Source: Phoronis australis
Taxonomy: Eukaryota; Phoronida; Phoronidae
DNA length: 64,000 bases
NCBI GenBank assembly: GCA_002633005.1
Contig: NMRA01000342.1
Coordinates: 398,056 to 462,055 of the forward strand
Direction of reading: 5' to 3'
Positions within the stretch are counted from its first letter, which is position 1. The number at the start of each line of letters is the position of its first letter. A model generated the notes under the pieces. The model saw only the letters and a list, made by a program, of their open reading frames with translations, was not told the origin of the DNA and did no database searches. Of this stretch, positions 23,201-32,764 are shown in pieces. The translations under genes were made by a program, and so were the position numbers.

Positions 23201-26200
23201 ACCTCCAGCGACTCAAGTAAGAGTTCTAGATCGGCTATACATCGCCATATTTAGATTTATAAGCTCTGCTATTTATCGCGTGACTTTTAACTCCACCAGA
23301 AGGGGTTGGGCTGCGACCCCTGAGGTCTAATTTCCAATACGCCTTTGGTCTGATCTAAACAAACTCTTGACCTGCCGATGATGCCAATTCAACTCGGCCA
23401 CAATTGACGTGAGACCATAATACAAATGTATGCCGTGATGACTTGAATTAGAAATTGAATTGATTGTATTTTCTCAAACAGTCACGGTCAGTTGGATACT
23501 AAACTGGACGTGAACAGCAAATGCTCTACCGTGGCTGCGATACAGCATCCAAAAATACCACAAAATCGTATTTGTTTGTTTTTTAATTGTTGATTATTTT
23601 TCATATTCATGTGGTTTTTAAGTATCGTAAAACACTTCACATGTGTGTGAATGTCTTTTTAGCGCCACCACAGGCTACGACGCCACCAACAACGTCACCA
23701 ACAACGCCACCGCCTGAGAAAGGTATCTACAGTTTTGTCATCTCGTTTCGATTTTTGAGATTATCCTCGGTCTAAGGGGCAACAAAATCTGTTAGTTTTG
23801 AACAATGTACCCTACACAAAAGAAACTTTTAGTGAATTTTTTCCAGCTTTGAGACATCCTCGCTGCTTCCCTTCGTACCTAGCCAGCACGCGGGTATCAC
23901 GCAGTGGCACGCACTTTAGCATTGGCTAATGTAACCTCAGCAGTCATTAGTTAGCTTTACAACACTATGAGAAAATGGCGGACTGTGAACGATTTTTAGC
24001 CTTGTCATGCAAGTGGCGTCGCAGCAACTATTTCGTTTCTGCAGTGATGTTTAATAGCCGCATGCTTGAAGCACATACATGTACAATAAACACATATCTG
24101 GCCGATTTAACCGGTTTGTTATTCATACTGTATGAATACAGGACAGTATCCTAAACATAAGTCACAGTAGAAAGATGCACTCCGAAATGGCGCAACCACA
24201 ATTTCTATGATTCACATTTCCTGAACATGAAATTAAGCACCGATTTGTCTGTACAACAGACCACATTTACAGTCCATCAGCCATGCCAATTTGTTTGTGT
24301 AAAGCGCTGTCTTTTGAGAATTCGACTAGCCAATAAGAAACGCCGGTGATACCTGCGTGCTGGCTAATGACCACCTAGCGGCACGCGGGGAGCCAGCGAG
24401 TGAGACATCATGTATGGTATCAAATTTATGCAATAGATGGCGCCCTGTTGAATCAACTGGTAAATCTGAAGAACTCTACTGAAAAGGTGGAGCCCAGTGT
24501 TTAATTTGTAATAAGTTTCAAGTTTGAAATTGTATCTATCATGGAGTGGATGCTCGTGAACAACCTACTGGGTCGAAATGTAAGTCGATGACCCTACTCG
24601 CCAAACTTGAGTCATGGGTCTTCTACATGCGTACTGTACTTCAAATCTCTTTATCTTACTCCATATGGTTGTGTGGGATTTTGTACGCCTAAATTAATGT
24701 GTGTGTGTGTGTGTGTGTGTGCGTGTGCGTGTGCGTGTGTGTGAGCGCGTGTGTATATGCACATGTTTCCGGTTGCATACATTGTATTTTCTTTAATCTG
24801 TCTGGGAGTTCGGTTGTCCTCTCGATATCTCAAAAATCCGCTGTCGGATCTTGTTGAAATTTGGGCATAACTAGGGCGATGATTGTCTCTTTTCAATCTT
24901 CCCGGGTTCCCAGTACCAGCGAGGCGGGACTTTTCATTGTTTTCTTTGGCGAGGTGGGTGCGTTTCTAGAAAGATGATTGTCCTGAGATACTATGCATAA
25001 TGGATTTCTTTGAGACTTGATACAAAAGTATGTGGCGAAAATGTGTCGAGGCTAGTGTATTTTGGACGGATGCGTCCCTTTCAGGGCGCCTGTAAAGCAA
25101 GTTTGGCGGTGTCACGCAACTCTGAGCAATATATCGCTATGAATTATATGCGAAGTATATGTTTTCATTCGTGAACATCTTGCCTTACGCAGAGTGCTCG
25201 AGGCTAGTTCAGTAATCGAACTTTCGAGATAGTCAGTACTTTGTGATACGGCGGTTTGATACACTAGCGAACCCAATCATACGGATATCAGGGGCGGACC
25301 CAGGATTTTTAGTTAGGGAGGAGCAGGGCAGAGTATTAGCCAGGATTTTGCCCGTCAGAAATTCGCAGCCCCCAATTGCCAAATGGAATCTGCCGTGGGA
25401 GAGTTTTAGGGGGGGGGGGCATGACTCCTTTGGCCCCCCTTTAAATCCGCCACTGTGAGATAGATGAATACGTGGTATATCAACTTTTTTCCTTGCGAAC
25501 CGCATTCACATAGCAGCATTTATCAAATTGTAATCGCCATTTGTACATGTAGGTCGCTTCATTAAGTGCTATTCATGCGTTAACTGCGACGAACCCTTCA
25601 ACCCGAACGCCAAGGGTGTAGTCATCGAATCGTGCTCCGGGAAATGTGAAAAGAATTACAGATCAGCATTTACAAGCACTGTCAGTGAGTACCTAACGTG
25701 ATCTATTTAATGCTTTTCTGTGTCACATGGTGTCCCTGGACGATCATGTGTCAGTTTAGTCAGTGGTAGATGACTCTGCGTTTATAAATTAAACGAGAAG
25801 TTTCAACTCCAATCATGGGTTCTGAGATTTCACATTGACCTTTCATAAATAGCGAGAGACGTCATAAACACTCACGGATTGTGAAATAGCGGTCACTTAC
25901 CACTCCTACACTGTTTGTAGAGATCACTTTATTATAAATACGGGTATGTTGGTAAATGTACTAACTATCCAAAATCACAGCTTGGCGATCACCTTCATGA
26001 CATTTTCTGAATCTCATAAGTCCATGCTCTGGGATGCGCACCGATCGATTTCCGCTAGCGATAAAAGGTCAATGTATCACTTGCAATACGCAGTTGAAAT
26101 GTAACAGAGGTTTTATTCACTCGACCATCAATTTATAACGTTTTAGATAGAGCATTTTAACAGTTGGCCGATGTCTCGTGCAACTTTTCGGAGCTGAAAC

Positions 26201-27217
26201 GGCCTTACTTGTCTTGCTGATTTCTTACCGTTAATTATGAAGTTCCACGTCATCAACACTTTCTTTCGACTCCCGAATATTTTTGATTTACTTGACTTTC
26301 GAAGAAATGTAGGTTCCAATAATTTCACCAACTCTTGTCATACCATTACCGACTAATCTTATAACGCTAAAACAATTTCTTAAAACATTTTCCTTTCACA
26401 TGACAAACTGTTAAATTAAACGAGATTAACTTTAAAATGTCTAGATAAACCTACTACTTGGTAAGACTTGAGCTTTTAAAAAGCGTTTCAAGTCTAAGAC
26501 ATGGGCGACGGCGCAGCACTGGAAAAAGGGGGGCTATAGCCCCCCGTCCCCCTGAGGTACACCGCTCATAGATCATGGGCGCCCCCCAGCCCCCTATGGT
26601 TTCACGTTTGTTTTCACGCGATGAATTTAAAACGGTGTAGCAACCAATGTTGAATACTTAAGAAGCGCTTTGGATTAAACAAATGCTGAATATTGCCGAA
26701 TAAGCCAGCACTTCAAGTCGAAGTCAACCCGTATATGCGCCATTTTGGAATTTTAGGCCGGTTGCCCAATCCCTGTTAACTCTGAAGCGTTTTCTTGAAT
26801 CGCTTATACTGTCGATGTCCTTTTCGGTAACGGAAATAGAATCCTATCACGGTCAGGAATAGTATGGCACCGATTTTATGAGAGTTAAAGACAAAGTTCG
26901 ATTTTCGTTTTCAGCCAATAAAACGGGGCGATACTCAGCTTTAAAACGACCTAGCTAATGTAACTACAATTATTTACGTATTTCTAGATTTCTTTTGGTA
27001 TAGCAGCCGAATACTTTATTCTTTTACAGATGGTACACGAGTAGACAGGGCGTGTGACGCTAATGCTAAGGACGTCGTTTGCCCTCCTCCTATTTCTTTA
27101 TTTGGGTGGACTACAGTGGATTGTTATTGCTCAACAGACCTGTGTAATAGTGCAGTGACACCTACATGCTTAGGGGTAGTGGTCCTGACTGCCGTTCATA
27201 TCTTGTTCAGTTTGTAA
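14164..27217 (+). CDS. GPI-anchored Ly6/uPAR (LU) domain protein with mucin-like stalk; 8 exons
   Basis: Eight exons (14164-14218, 17242-17265, 17792-17848, 19565-19600, 21629-21670, 23663-23722, 25553-25684, 27030-27217) join in frame through GT-AG introns, all of phase 1, giving 197 aa. Residues 1-21 form a signal peptide. Residues 22-91 are a Thr/Pro/Ser/Ala-rich stalk, probably O-glycosylated. Residues 97-174 form an LU domain with exactly ten cysteines (97, 100, 103, 119, 123, 144, 153, 167, 169, 174) opening CYSCVNC and closing CYCSTDLCN, the canonical three-finger pattern. Residues 176-197 are Ser/small residues followed by a hydrophobic tail with no charged end, as expected for GPI attachment. 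LU proteins act as surface receptors, ligand-gated channel modulators or adhesion molecules; the ligand cannot be inferred. The reconstruction rests on phase, splice motifs and the intact cysteine pattern, without transcript data. Confidence 0.85.
14800..15171. repeat. Fragment of the ctcgaa foldback family
   Basis: This stretch repeats ctcgaa/ttcgag motifs and ends with aatttcgagttcgg then gaggtagactcccgg, a degenerate version of the right end of the element at 6258-6680. It lies in intron 1 of the LU gene, directly before the Kolobok-like element. Confidence 0.5.
15376..15383 (+). promoter_or_regulatory. TATA box inside Kolobok-like element
   Basis: The sequence tatataaa stands 86 bases before the ATG of the THAP-like open frame, within the inverted ends of the transposon. 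A TATA box at this spacing fits a transposase promoter kept in the deleted copy. Whether it fires inside the host intron is unknown. Confidence 0.4.
15469..15588 (+). pseudogene. THAP-like transposase N-terminus, 39 codons
   Basis: The frame begins MPHSCCEPGCTHYR, matching the Met-Pro-x-x-Cys-x(2-4)-Cys start of THAP zinc fingers, and stops after 39 residues. The later Cys-x2-His pair and the AVPTIF-type block of a full THAP domain are not visible, so the domain is incomplete or continues in a deleted exon. It lies within a TTAA-flanked transposon. Assignment rests on a short motif and is tentative. Confidence 0.4.
16855..17145. repeat. Fragment of the ctcgaa foldback family
   Basis: Motifs such as cttcaagttcgttttcg, cttcgagttcatttt and gtcgaaactaaattcg occur, with gggcacggaaccgaacc near the left edge, as in the 6258-6680 family. 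It is divergent and its ends are unclear. It stands about 100 bases upstream of LU exon 2. Confidence 0.4.
17242..17265 (+). CDS. LU gene exon 2: 24-base microexon
   Basis: This exon follows tttactttcag and ends before gtaagg. It encodes the signal-peptide cleavage region and stalk start, (V)AGQNSTE. It is phase 1 on both sides, so skipping it would keep the frame but remove the likely cleavage site. Confidence 0.75.
17792..17848 (+). CDS. LU gene exon 3: stalk microexon
   Basis: A 57-base exon encoding a Thr/Ala/Ser/Gln-rich segment, starting (A)GTTSTQAAATSAP. The acceptor is a tandem AG (gttagcag): either AG keeps the frame, adding or removing one alanine codon. The donor is gtaacc. Phase 1 on both sides. 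Confidence 0.72.
18781..19020 (+). repeat. Direct duplication of about 60 bases
   Basis: The segments at about 18781-18840 and 18960-19020 share ggttacg.tatttttaa then cttctatgttttgcg and agtagtttg with few changes, about 180 bases apart. It lies within an LU gene intron. No function is apparent. Confidence 0.55.
19565..19600 (+). CDS. LU gene exon 4: stalk microexon
   Basis: A 36-base exon after a pyrimidine-rich acceptor (tttttctgttttag) and before gtaaca. It encodes (A)STAEPTAESTT, typical mucin-like stalk. Phase 1 on both sides. Confidence 0.75.
19845..20062 (-). mobile_element. tRNA-derived SINE with LINE-type 3' tail
   Basis: On the - strand, 20062-19985 resembles a tRNA: box A-like tggcctggttgataag, box B ggttcgagtcc, a perfect five-pair T stem (gtggg/cccac) and pairable ends (gcagtgt/acactgc). 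The anticodon stem does not pair, so it is not a functional tRNA. After a body of about 80 bases the tail (about 19895-19845) reads aatgggccca then aggcctgcgcacgtctgg, matching the 3' end of the LINE relics at 55219-55400 and 56490-56998. A tRNA head plus a tail shared with a partner LINE is the classical SINE design. Confidence 0.7.
21629..21670 (+). CDS. LU gene exon 5: stalk microexon
   Basis: A 42-base exon between tctctttttcag and gtaagt, both strong splice sites. It encodes (A)KPVAPTQAPASTQ. Phase 1 on both sides. Confidence 0.78.
21804..22445 (+). pseudogene. Non-LTR retrotransposon RNase H relic
   Basis: An open stretch reads through GWGYKIRCANNVI, FATDSMAVLMKV and VIWSFVPGHAGVL then NERADYLAG. 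This is the order of RNase H motifs in LINE polyproteins: a Glu in MEFESIQRAL, the Asp of TDS, and the GHxGxxxNERAD block. The frame breaks near 22200 and continues in other frames to about 22440 with stops. No reverse transcriptase is next to it. It lies in the intron between LU exons 5 and 6 and may come from the same LINE family as the 3' ends at 55-57 kb. Confidence 0.72.
22537..22681 (+). repeat. Tandem repeat, 29 bp x 5, perfect
   Basis: Five identical 29-base units beginning cagaccatgttgtacaag run head to tail without spacers. Each contains the small palindrome cttgtacaacatg in reverse sense. Perfect identity implies recent expansion. It lies in an LU gene intron; the open frame across it is a by-product of the repeat. 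Confidence 0.95.
22799..22882 (+). repeat. Tandem repeat, 28 bp x 3
   Basis: Three near-identical units of the form tgcatagacagagcgcaggc followed by gcaaagcc, with single-base differences. It sits about 120 bases after the 29-bp array. Confidence 0.88.
23663..23722 (+). CDS. LU gene exon 6: Pro/Thr-rich stalk exon
   Basis: A 60-base exon after gaatgtctttttag and before gtatct. It encodes (A)PPQATTPPTTSPTTPPPEK, the most proline- and threonine-rich part of the stalk and the segment next to the LU domain. Phase 1 on both sides. Confidence 0.78.
23859..24400. mobile_element. Non-autonomous DNA transposon with 9-bp target duplication
   Basis: The direct repeat tgagacatc flanks both sides (23850-23858 and 24401-24409). 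Inverted ends begin ctcgctgcttccc at left and, reading inward from the right, ctcgctggctcccc; further in both arms contain tagccagcacgc.ggtatcac. The element is 542 bp and has no transposase. Long inverted ends with a 9-bp duplication point to the Mutator (MULE) group; if the duplication is 8 bp, hAT would fit. It lies in LU intron 6. Confidence 0.8.
24699..24753 (+). repeat. (GT)n microsatellite
   Basis: An interrupted run of gt/gc dinucleotides inside an intron of the LU gene. Frames across it encode only Thr-His or Cys-Val runs. Confidence 0.95.
25289..25456 (+). mobile_element. hAT-like MITE, complete copy
   Basis: Starts ggggcggacccaggattttt, contains agagtattagccaggatttt and aattcgcagccccc, a poly-G run, and ends aaatccgccactgtg. 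The copy at 62550-62697 matches almost base for base, and a third version lies at 38300-38602. Inverted ends of the type cagtggcgga.c fit a hAT-derived miniature element. It sits about 100 bases before LU exon 7. Confidence 0.75.
25553..25684 (+). CDS. LU gene exon 7: first half of LU domain
   Basis: A 132-base exon starting after tacatgtag and ending at a gtgagt donor. It encodes GRFIKCYSCVNCDEPF and on to CSGKC, giving the first five of ten cysteines, as the N-terminal half of an LU domain should. The phase-1 intron splitting the domain in its middle finger region is common in this family. Confidence 0.85.
26500..26610. repeat. G/C-run repeat fragment
   Basis: Contains aaaaaggggggctatagcccccc, a perfect palindrome around ctatag, with further poly-C patches. 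It resembles the homopolymer parts of the small elements in this window but has no clear ends. Located in the last LU intron. Confidence 0.4.
27030..27217 (+). CDS. LU gene exon 8: second half of LU domain and GPI signal
   Basis: After acceptor cttttacag the exon encodes five more cysteines (ACDAN, VVC, then CYCSTDLCN) and, after NSAVTPT, a hydrophobic run LGVVVLTAVHILFSL up to the taa stop. The closing Cys-Asn is the family signature. The tail is the right length and composition for GPI-anchor addition near residues 175-178. No AATAAA is seen just downstream. Confidence 0.87.
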
Positions 27218-29180
27218 TGACTGTTTTTTGACCGGATCACGGAGTGAGTAATGCACCGTCTTACGTTATTTGAGACCCGATTCGAAAATTGACCAATCAT
27301 TTGTCACGTTTTATGTCAACTTGTTGTTCATCACTGCTACAAGGCGAAGCACTGTAACGTAGATTCTCATTGGTTGTGATTAACGCCATTATAAATTCTC
27401 TTCACACTGGTAAGAGTAGCTGGTCTTCCAATGCAGCAAAATCGTGTTGCTATAGATATTGATAACATAAAACGTCCTGAATTCCCCTAACAGCCTCACT
27501 ACAAGTAAGTTAGCGAGCTTGGGCAATAGAAACCATGAGCAATGAAGCAGATAAAGCCGATTTTGAATAGGTAAGTTATCTAAATCAAAAACAGTCATTT
27601 GATTGAAGGCACCGGTTATTGAACCATTAACAGAACGAAGTAACATTTGAACATTCTGACTGGTTGATTTTGAGAACTGCAATCAGTGCTCTGCTTTATT
27701 GACACCAAGAGCGATACATCCCTGCCACACTCTTACGATAGCCGATAGCAAAGTCTCAACTAAAACAACAGCAGTACCTTTCCCCCAGGACCTTCATGTT
27801 TACAACAAACACAAAAACCGAGGCATGCGTATTGAGGCGCACATCACGGATTTCTGCTTGTTGGTCATCATCCTTTCCCGCGGTCGCTGTCTTTCAGAGG
27901 TGGCGCTGCGGCGGATATTTCATATTATGCTATTGGTCAATTTTCGAGTCTTGTCTCGACTAAAGTTTGATGGACCCTGGTCTGTGACGCAAAAGTGAGA
28001 CACTGAGCAATGTCCATGGTCCCGCTGTGTCCCCCGGTGGCCACGCCAATGGTGATTACTGGTTAATTGGATTGTTCGTGAAGTGCTGCCACCTTGTGCA
28101 AGAAGATACCGCTTGCTACGCTAAATTGTTAACCAGTAATAACATTTTAATCATCAATGGCCGGAACTCTTCATACTTTGTGGTTTCGTGTCTAGGTTAG
28201 TCTTGTAGGTGTATCTAGTCGCAAATATGTGCAACTTGGCTTTTGATGATTATTACCGTTAAAGTGCTGAAGCAGAATGACGTCAGTCAACACTCTGACG
28301 TAATTGAACACCCATGACACGTGGGAAGCACGGCAGTGACGTTTAAGTGTGTGTGTAGCTAGGCTGCGTTCCGCAGAGCAAGTTTCTTGGGGGGGGGGGA
28401 CGAAATCGTACAATTCTTCGTGAAATACTACAATGTATTTATACGGACAGTACGTGATCACTCTTAGGTCACTTCCCAGTGCCTTGCGTCAACGGATGTT
28501 CATACGTTATCCAAGGTATGAAGCAGGGATTATTTTAGGAGCGCACCCCACGCCATTGGCGTAAAAGCAATTTCCCTGGCGACCATTGTGAATGCTTTGC
28601 TCGGGTAAACGCGCCCATTACAATTGGAAGAGAAAAAAGACAAAAAGCTAACATGGCCCGTGCGTCCTCCAAGTTGGCTCATAGACTTGAGGCCGTGCGG
28701 GTCATTTCACCAATACTCGCGCTTTTCTAAAATGATCCCTGGCGATGTTGAGTTTATTTTGATGTCCATTATTTTATTTTAGCACACATGGGCGTGAATA
28801 TTATTCTTATTAAGCGTTGTACACTAGCTGTTGTATTATATACAGAAACCTGCTCATCTTTTAAAAGAAGGCTTTCACTGTGATGTCTTTAATTGTTTAC
28901 TAACTGGAGGTATTATGTATTCTTTATTTGCACATAAGGTTATTTACAATGGTACAAAGTCATTTATTGAAGTTCATTGGAATGAGGACTTTAAATTTCA
29001 AACGATACTAAAAATATTTTGCTTGTTTTTATAATTAAATTGATTTAAATCGGCATTCTTACACTGTTAAGCTGGGTAAAAAACGAAAATTGAAATAAGA
29101 CTTAAGTCCCGTCCACAAACAGCCCACACGTGAACAACTTAGACTAGTGCAACTTACCCTACTTTTAAGTGGAGCGTCCA
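27218..29180. other. No gene recognised downstream of LU gene
   Basis: I see no coding exon. Open frames reach 99 codons but lack motifs. Small inverted segments occur, for instance attactggttaa at about 28055 with its mirror near 28125. Any 3' untranslated region of the LU gene lies at the start of this stretch, but I cannot place its end. Confidence 0.45.
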
Positions 29181-29312
29181 CACACACACACACACACAGA
29201 CACACACAGACACACACACAGACACACACAGACAGACACACACACAGACACACACTCAGACACACACACAAACACACACACACACAGACACACACAAAGA
29301 CACTCACACGCG
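29180..29312 (+). repeat. (CA)n / cacacaga microsatellite
   Basis: About 130 bases of cacacaca with regular g substitutions every 6-8 bases. Frames across it are not genes. Confidence 0.97.
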
Positions 29313-30711
29313 AAAATCAACACTTAATGCGAATACGGCGTGCAAAAAAACGCGTCTACATGGGTAACCGCAACTGATAATTGTGACAGTACCTGCTATT
29401 GTCTGGGTGTATCTTGTTCGTTGGGTCATTGTTATGGCACACGTCGGCCTGTTACAGTTTTCATTTGATTGACGAACCTTGACCATTCTTTTACATGGTG
29501 TCAGGATTTCACAAAAACTAAGAGAACTATGACTGCAACTTTAATATACGGGTACAGTCATGGTGTGGTCTATTGACAGCAACGTATATTCACGATTTAG
29601 ACTTTGGAAATGGAAATGCAAACTGTTAGACCTACTCACGGGGCCCATGGCCGAGTTTGAGGAGGACATTAAGTGCAAATACCTGTTTTCTGGGCTGGTC
29701 AAAAGGTTTAGAAATCTGCAATAGTTGATCCCTCATAAGGGGTGAGGACAAGATATTGCAGAACTACTGGACCCGTTTTGAAGCCCATGTTAAACCCAAC
29801 TCCAAGTGAACTTGTGTCTGCGTATGAACTAAAACAAGACAGTGATTCTCTTGAGGAAATCATTACTGCACTTAAATCCTTGGACATTGATGCAGGGTAC
29901 CCCTGAGAACACCACGACACTAGGTTTATGAAAGATTTCTTTAATTAGTATTCGGAGTGAATTCCGACCGTGCCAGAACAGAATGGTTCAAGGAAGGGAA
30001 TGCTCCTACATTTACCCGCACCAGACATTGAACAAGGCCGATGAGTCTGCTGAGTCACACATAAAACTTATGCAACCCTAAGGTATTAATGCCATCTCAC
30101 CCCCAAAGTCTCAGCTGACCCGCTCTTCCTGGTCATCCGGTCCGACCCGGCGAGCCTACTCGCTCTGATCAGAACCGCGAGCATCGAATGTAATCTGAAA
30201 AAACTGTTTGGGTCATCCCCACGCCCTCACAAGTGCCCTGCTAAGAATGCCCAATGTCATAAGTGCTATGATGCGGGTCACCATGGTAGTCGAACACATC
30301 ATGTGTAGCCTAGAGCATGTGAATTGGGAAACGGAAACACGTACATCTACTTGATACGCCCGCCGAGAGCACGAACATTGTGCAGCCGCCAAGTACATTT
30401 CTGGGGTGATAAAAGTGATCTCCTGTCCCACCCGTATCTTGCATGTTGCCACAAACGCAGAGAGGGCCCTCCACTAGCTAGAGCTGAGTGCGAGTCCGGA
30501 AGGCCCGTCTCACCGATTCGTGTCGCCAAAGATTGAGACGTAGGTGCAGAAGCTAATGTTTTACCAAAGGACGTATGACTACAGTTACAGCCAGACTGGC
30601 ACGTCTAAGTACATCAATGTTTACACTGGAAGCTTACGGTGGTACTGAGATCTCCAGTCTGAGCAGTACGTACACCCAATAGTGCTCAAACATTGCGTAA
30701 TTTGTCGAAAT

Positions 30712-30868
30712 CTGCCTCCCGTTCTGTAACGCTAGGACCTCGCTAAAAACCAAGACTTCGCGAGATTACGTGAGATATTGCTGTGAAATTTGAATGAGAG
30801 CACGTGACTTTGACTAGGTTTTAGCTAGGTCCTAGCGTAGGTCCTAGCGTCTAGTGAACGCACGCCGG
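30712..30868 (+). mobile_element. MITE family A, copy 2, nested in Gypsy relic
   Basis: About 157 bases nearly identical to 5965-6117, bounded by cgttctgtaacgctaggacc and ggtcctagcgtctagtgaac. It separates the Gypsy gag remnant from its RNase H remnant, so it inserted after the retrotransposon or into the deleted copy. Confidence 0.8.
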
Positions 30869-31259
30869 GTGTGTGTGCTGTTGTACTGGGCAACCTGTTT
30901 ACTATGCTAGTCATTCTTCATTCGAGACAGAAATAAGATATAGCAACATTGAAAGAGAGATCCTCGCAGCCTGTTGGTCATAAGAAAAACTCCACCACTT
31001 CATTAGGGCAAACGCGTAATTCTGGCAACAGATCACAAAGCATTGGAAAGCAACTGAAAGAAATCTATCGTTAAACGTCCCCTCGATTACAGCGCCTCCT
31101 TTTGAGGATGTCCAGATGCAATGTAGATGCGATGTACGTGGCTGGAATTATTAATGCAGTTGCAGATGACTTATTCCGTGTCATTAACAAGAGTATGCCG
31201 GACTAGGACTCACCAGACATCTCTGTGATAGGCTTCAATGCTATTACCAATAGAATACC

Positions 31260-31490
31260 TGCGCGCACTCAGCCTAAAAAATGGGGGGCTCGAATTTTTG
31301 AGAATATGGACGTTTTACTAAAAAACGAGGTACATTCAGAGCCGTGAATTGTGCATTTGCCGAATTTTTAGTGGGCTTTTGTCACGTTTTCTACTTCTTC
31401 GGACTTTTTGTTTCTCTCAGGCGGACCTTTTTGTCCACTTCGCCAAATGGAGGGCTCGTTCGAGCCCCCTGACCCCCAAGGGTGCGCGCA
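31260..31490 (+). mobile_element. MITE family C with tgcgcgcac ends, nested in Gypsy relic
   Basis: The ends tgcgcgcactc and gggtgcgcgca are inverted repeats, and the direct repeat gaatac flanks both sides (31253-31258 and 31493-31498). The interior includes tcgaatttttgagaatatg and a c-rich end. A shorter relative lies at about 38364-38508. It interrupts the Gypsy integrase region. Confidence 0.7.
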
Positions 31491-32587
31491 TGGAATACGT
31501 GCAAGACCTGCCAAGCTTCATGAGATAAGAGTTGACAGCAGACGTTTTAAGACTATCTGACTATCTCATCTGAAGGATGTTGTGTTTGATGGTTGTCGCG
31601 AAACCATAAAAACTGACCCCAAGACCTGAGGGAGTACTGAATTTCAAGGAGGACATCAGTGTGGAAAACGGCTTACTTTTCAAGGAGCACCGGGTTAATA
31701 TCCTCCCACCATTGAGAAAACAAATGTTAGAGCTGATTCATCAAGTCGCCTTAGAGTCGAGAAAAGTTTGCTGAAAGTCAAAAAAGTGTATTCTGGCCCG
31801 GTATTTGCAATGAAATAAAGCTGATGACCCAGACCTGGTGTGCTTAGAATTATCTAAGCAGCAACAAAAGGACCCACTCCCACCGCACGCCATACCGACA
31901 TACCCCTGGCAACGAGTTGGCACAGATTTATTTGACTTCCAGGGACCTACGTATCTGCTTGTTGCTGACTACCACAGCAAATTCCCGTTCATGACCAACT
32001 TTTGCGGAAAATGTGGATAATGAACCGCGCGTTACAGTTCAAAAGAGTTTGGAAAGTGTGGGTGATTACTCATAGCAGCAGCTCTCCGATGTACCTTCAG
32101 AGTAACGTTTTCGCCGGAAAAACGGTACAAACCGTGAAACAGATCCTGAAAAATACACATGAATCTGGCGAAAACTTCTATCTTGCGATGTTGAACTACC
32201 GTACAACGCCTTAAGACAAACAGTTGTTCTCCCCGCCAACTATGCTCAATTCGAGAAGTTATCGTACCCAGTTACCTACATGTATCAGATGGTCCCACGG
32301 TGTGGAAGAAAATCTGGAACAAATTCAGGTGCGGTAAAATCGTCAAAAGGCGTATAACGAAAGAAATGCAAGACGTCCACACCCAGCAACCGGTTGTAGT
32401 TTACCAACCCAGCTCTAAGACTTCGACATCGGCTACAGTCATGAAAAAGGCTGACGAGCCACGCTCATACGTTTTGAAAACCCAGGATAGGGCTGAATAC
32501 TGTCGTAACCGCTCTATGGTCAAACCTTTTAGAGTCATCGCCAGATTCTCATGAACCCTTTTGACGCACGCATGTAAGCGAGAGCAA

Positions 32588-32740
32588 GCCAAGTGACGGA
32601 GTAGCGAACGTCCAACGCGCTACTGTTTGGGAAATGATGTTTGAGTCAAGTTCACCGATGAAGTTGTTGCTTCCAGCTGATTCACCCTGCAACAGTGCAA
32701 CTGTTGTTGTAAGCGTGTTGTGGTAGGTATTAAGACTAGG
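32588..32740 (-). pseudogene. Orphan LamG pseudo-exon
   Basis: On the - strand this matches the LamG2 exon at 56409-56062 together with its intron border: an acceptor-like gcactgttgcag, then codons for GESAGSNNFIGELDSNI. A 2-base loss after the Ile codon shifts the frame; in the shifted frame FPNSSALDVRYSVTW continues the domain. The match stops near 32588, where Gypsy-derived sequence begins. It is a broken duplicate of one exon, about 5 kb beyond the last exon of the LamG/F5-8C/PAN gene and on the same strand. No other exons of a second copy were found nearby. Confidence 0.8.
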
Positions 32741-32764
32741 ACCCACTACCATCACACTTTTCAA

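Larger units (their letters stand above)
29640..32570 (+). pseudogene. Decayed Gypsy-type LTR retrotransposon
   Basis: Pieces of a Gypsy polyprotein lie in order on the + strand, broken by stops and frameshifts: a gag stretch with YWTRFEAHV (about 29757); a zinc-knuckle remnant CHKCYDAGHHG (about 30255) with the last Cys lost; an RNase H stretch with RYSNIEREILA (about 30930); an integrase stretch with PWQRVGTDLFDFQG (about 31900) and later NYRTTP (about 32200); and a C-terminal tail to about 32555. Most of the reverse transcriptase is missing between 30660 and 30900. LTRs were not found. Two small elements interrupt it (30712-30868 and 31260-31490). It cannot be active. Confidence 0.82.

Noticed and set aside
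27389-27682. 97-codon - strand protein just after the LU gene
   Set aside because: There is no recognisable motif and no splice context; it is probably a chance frame or eroded repeat.
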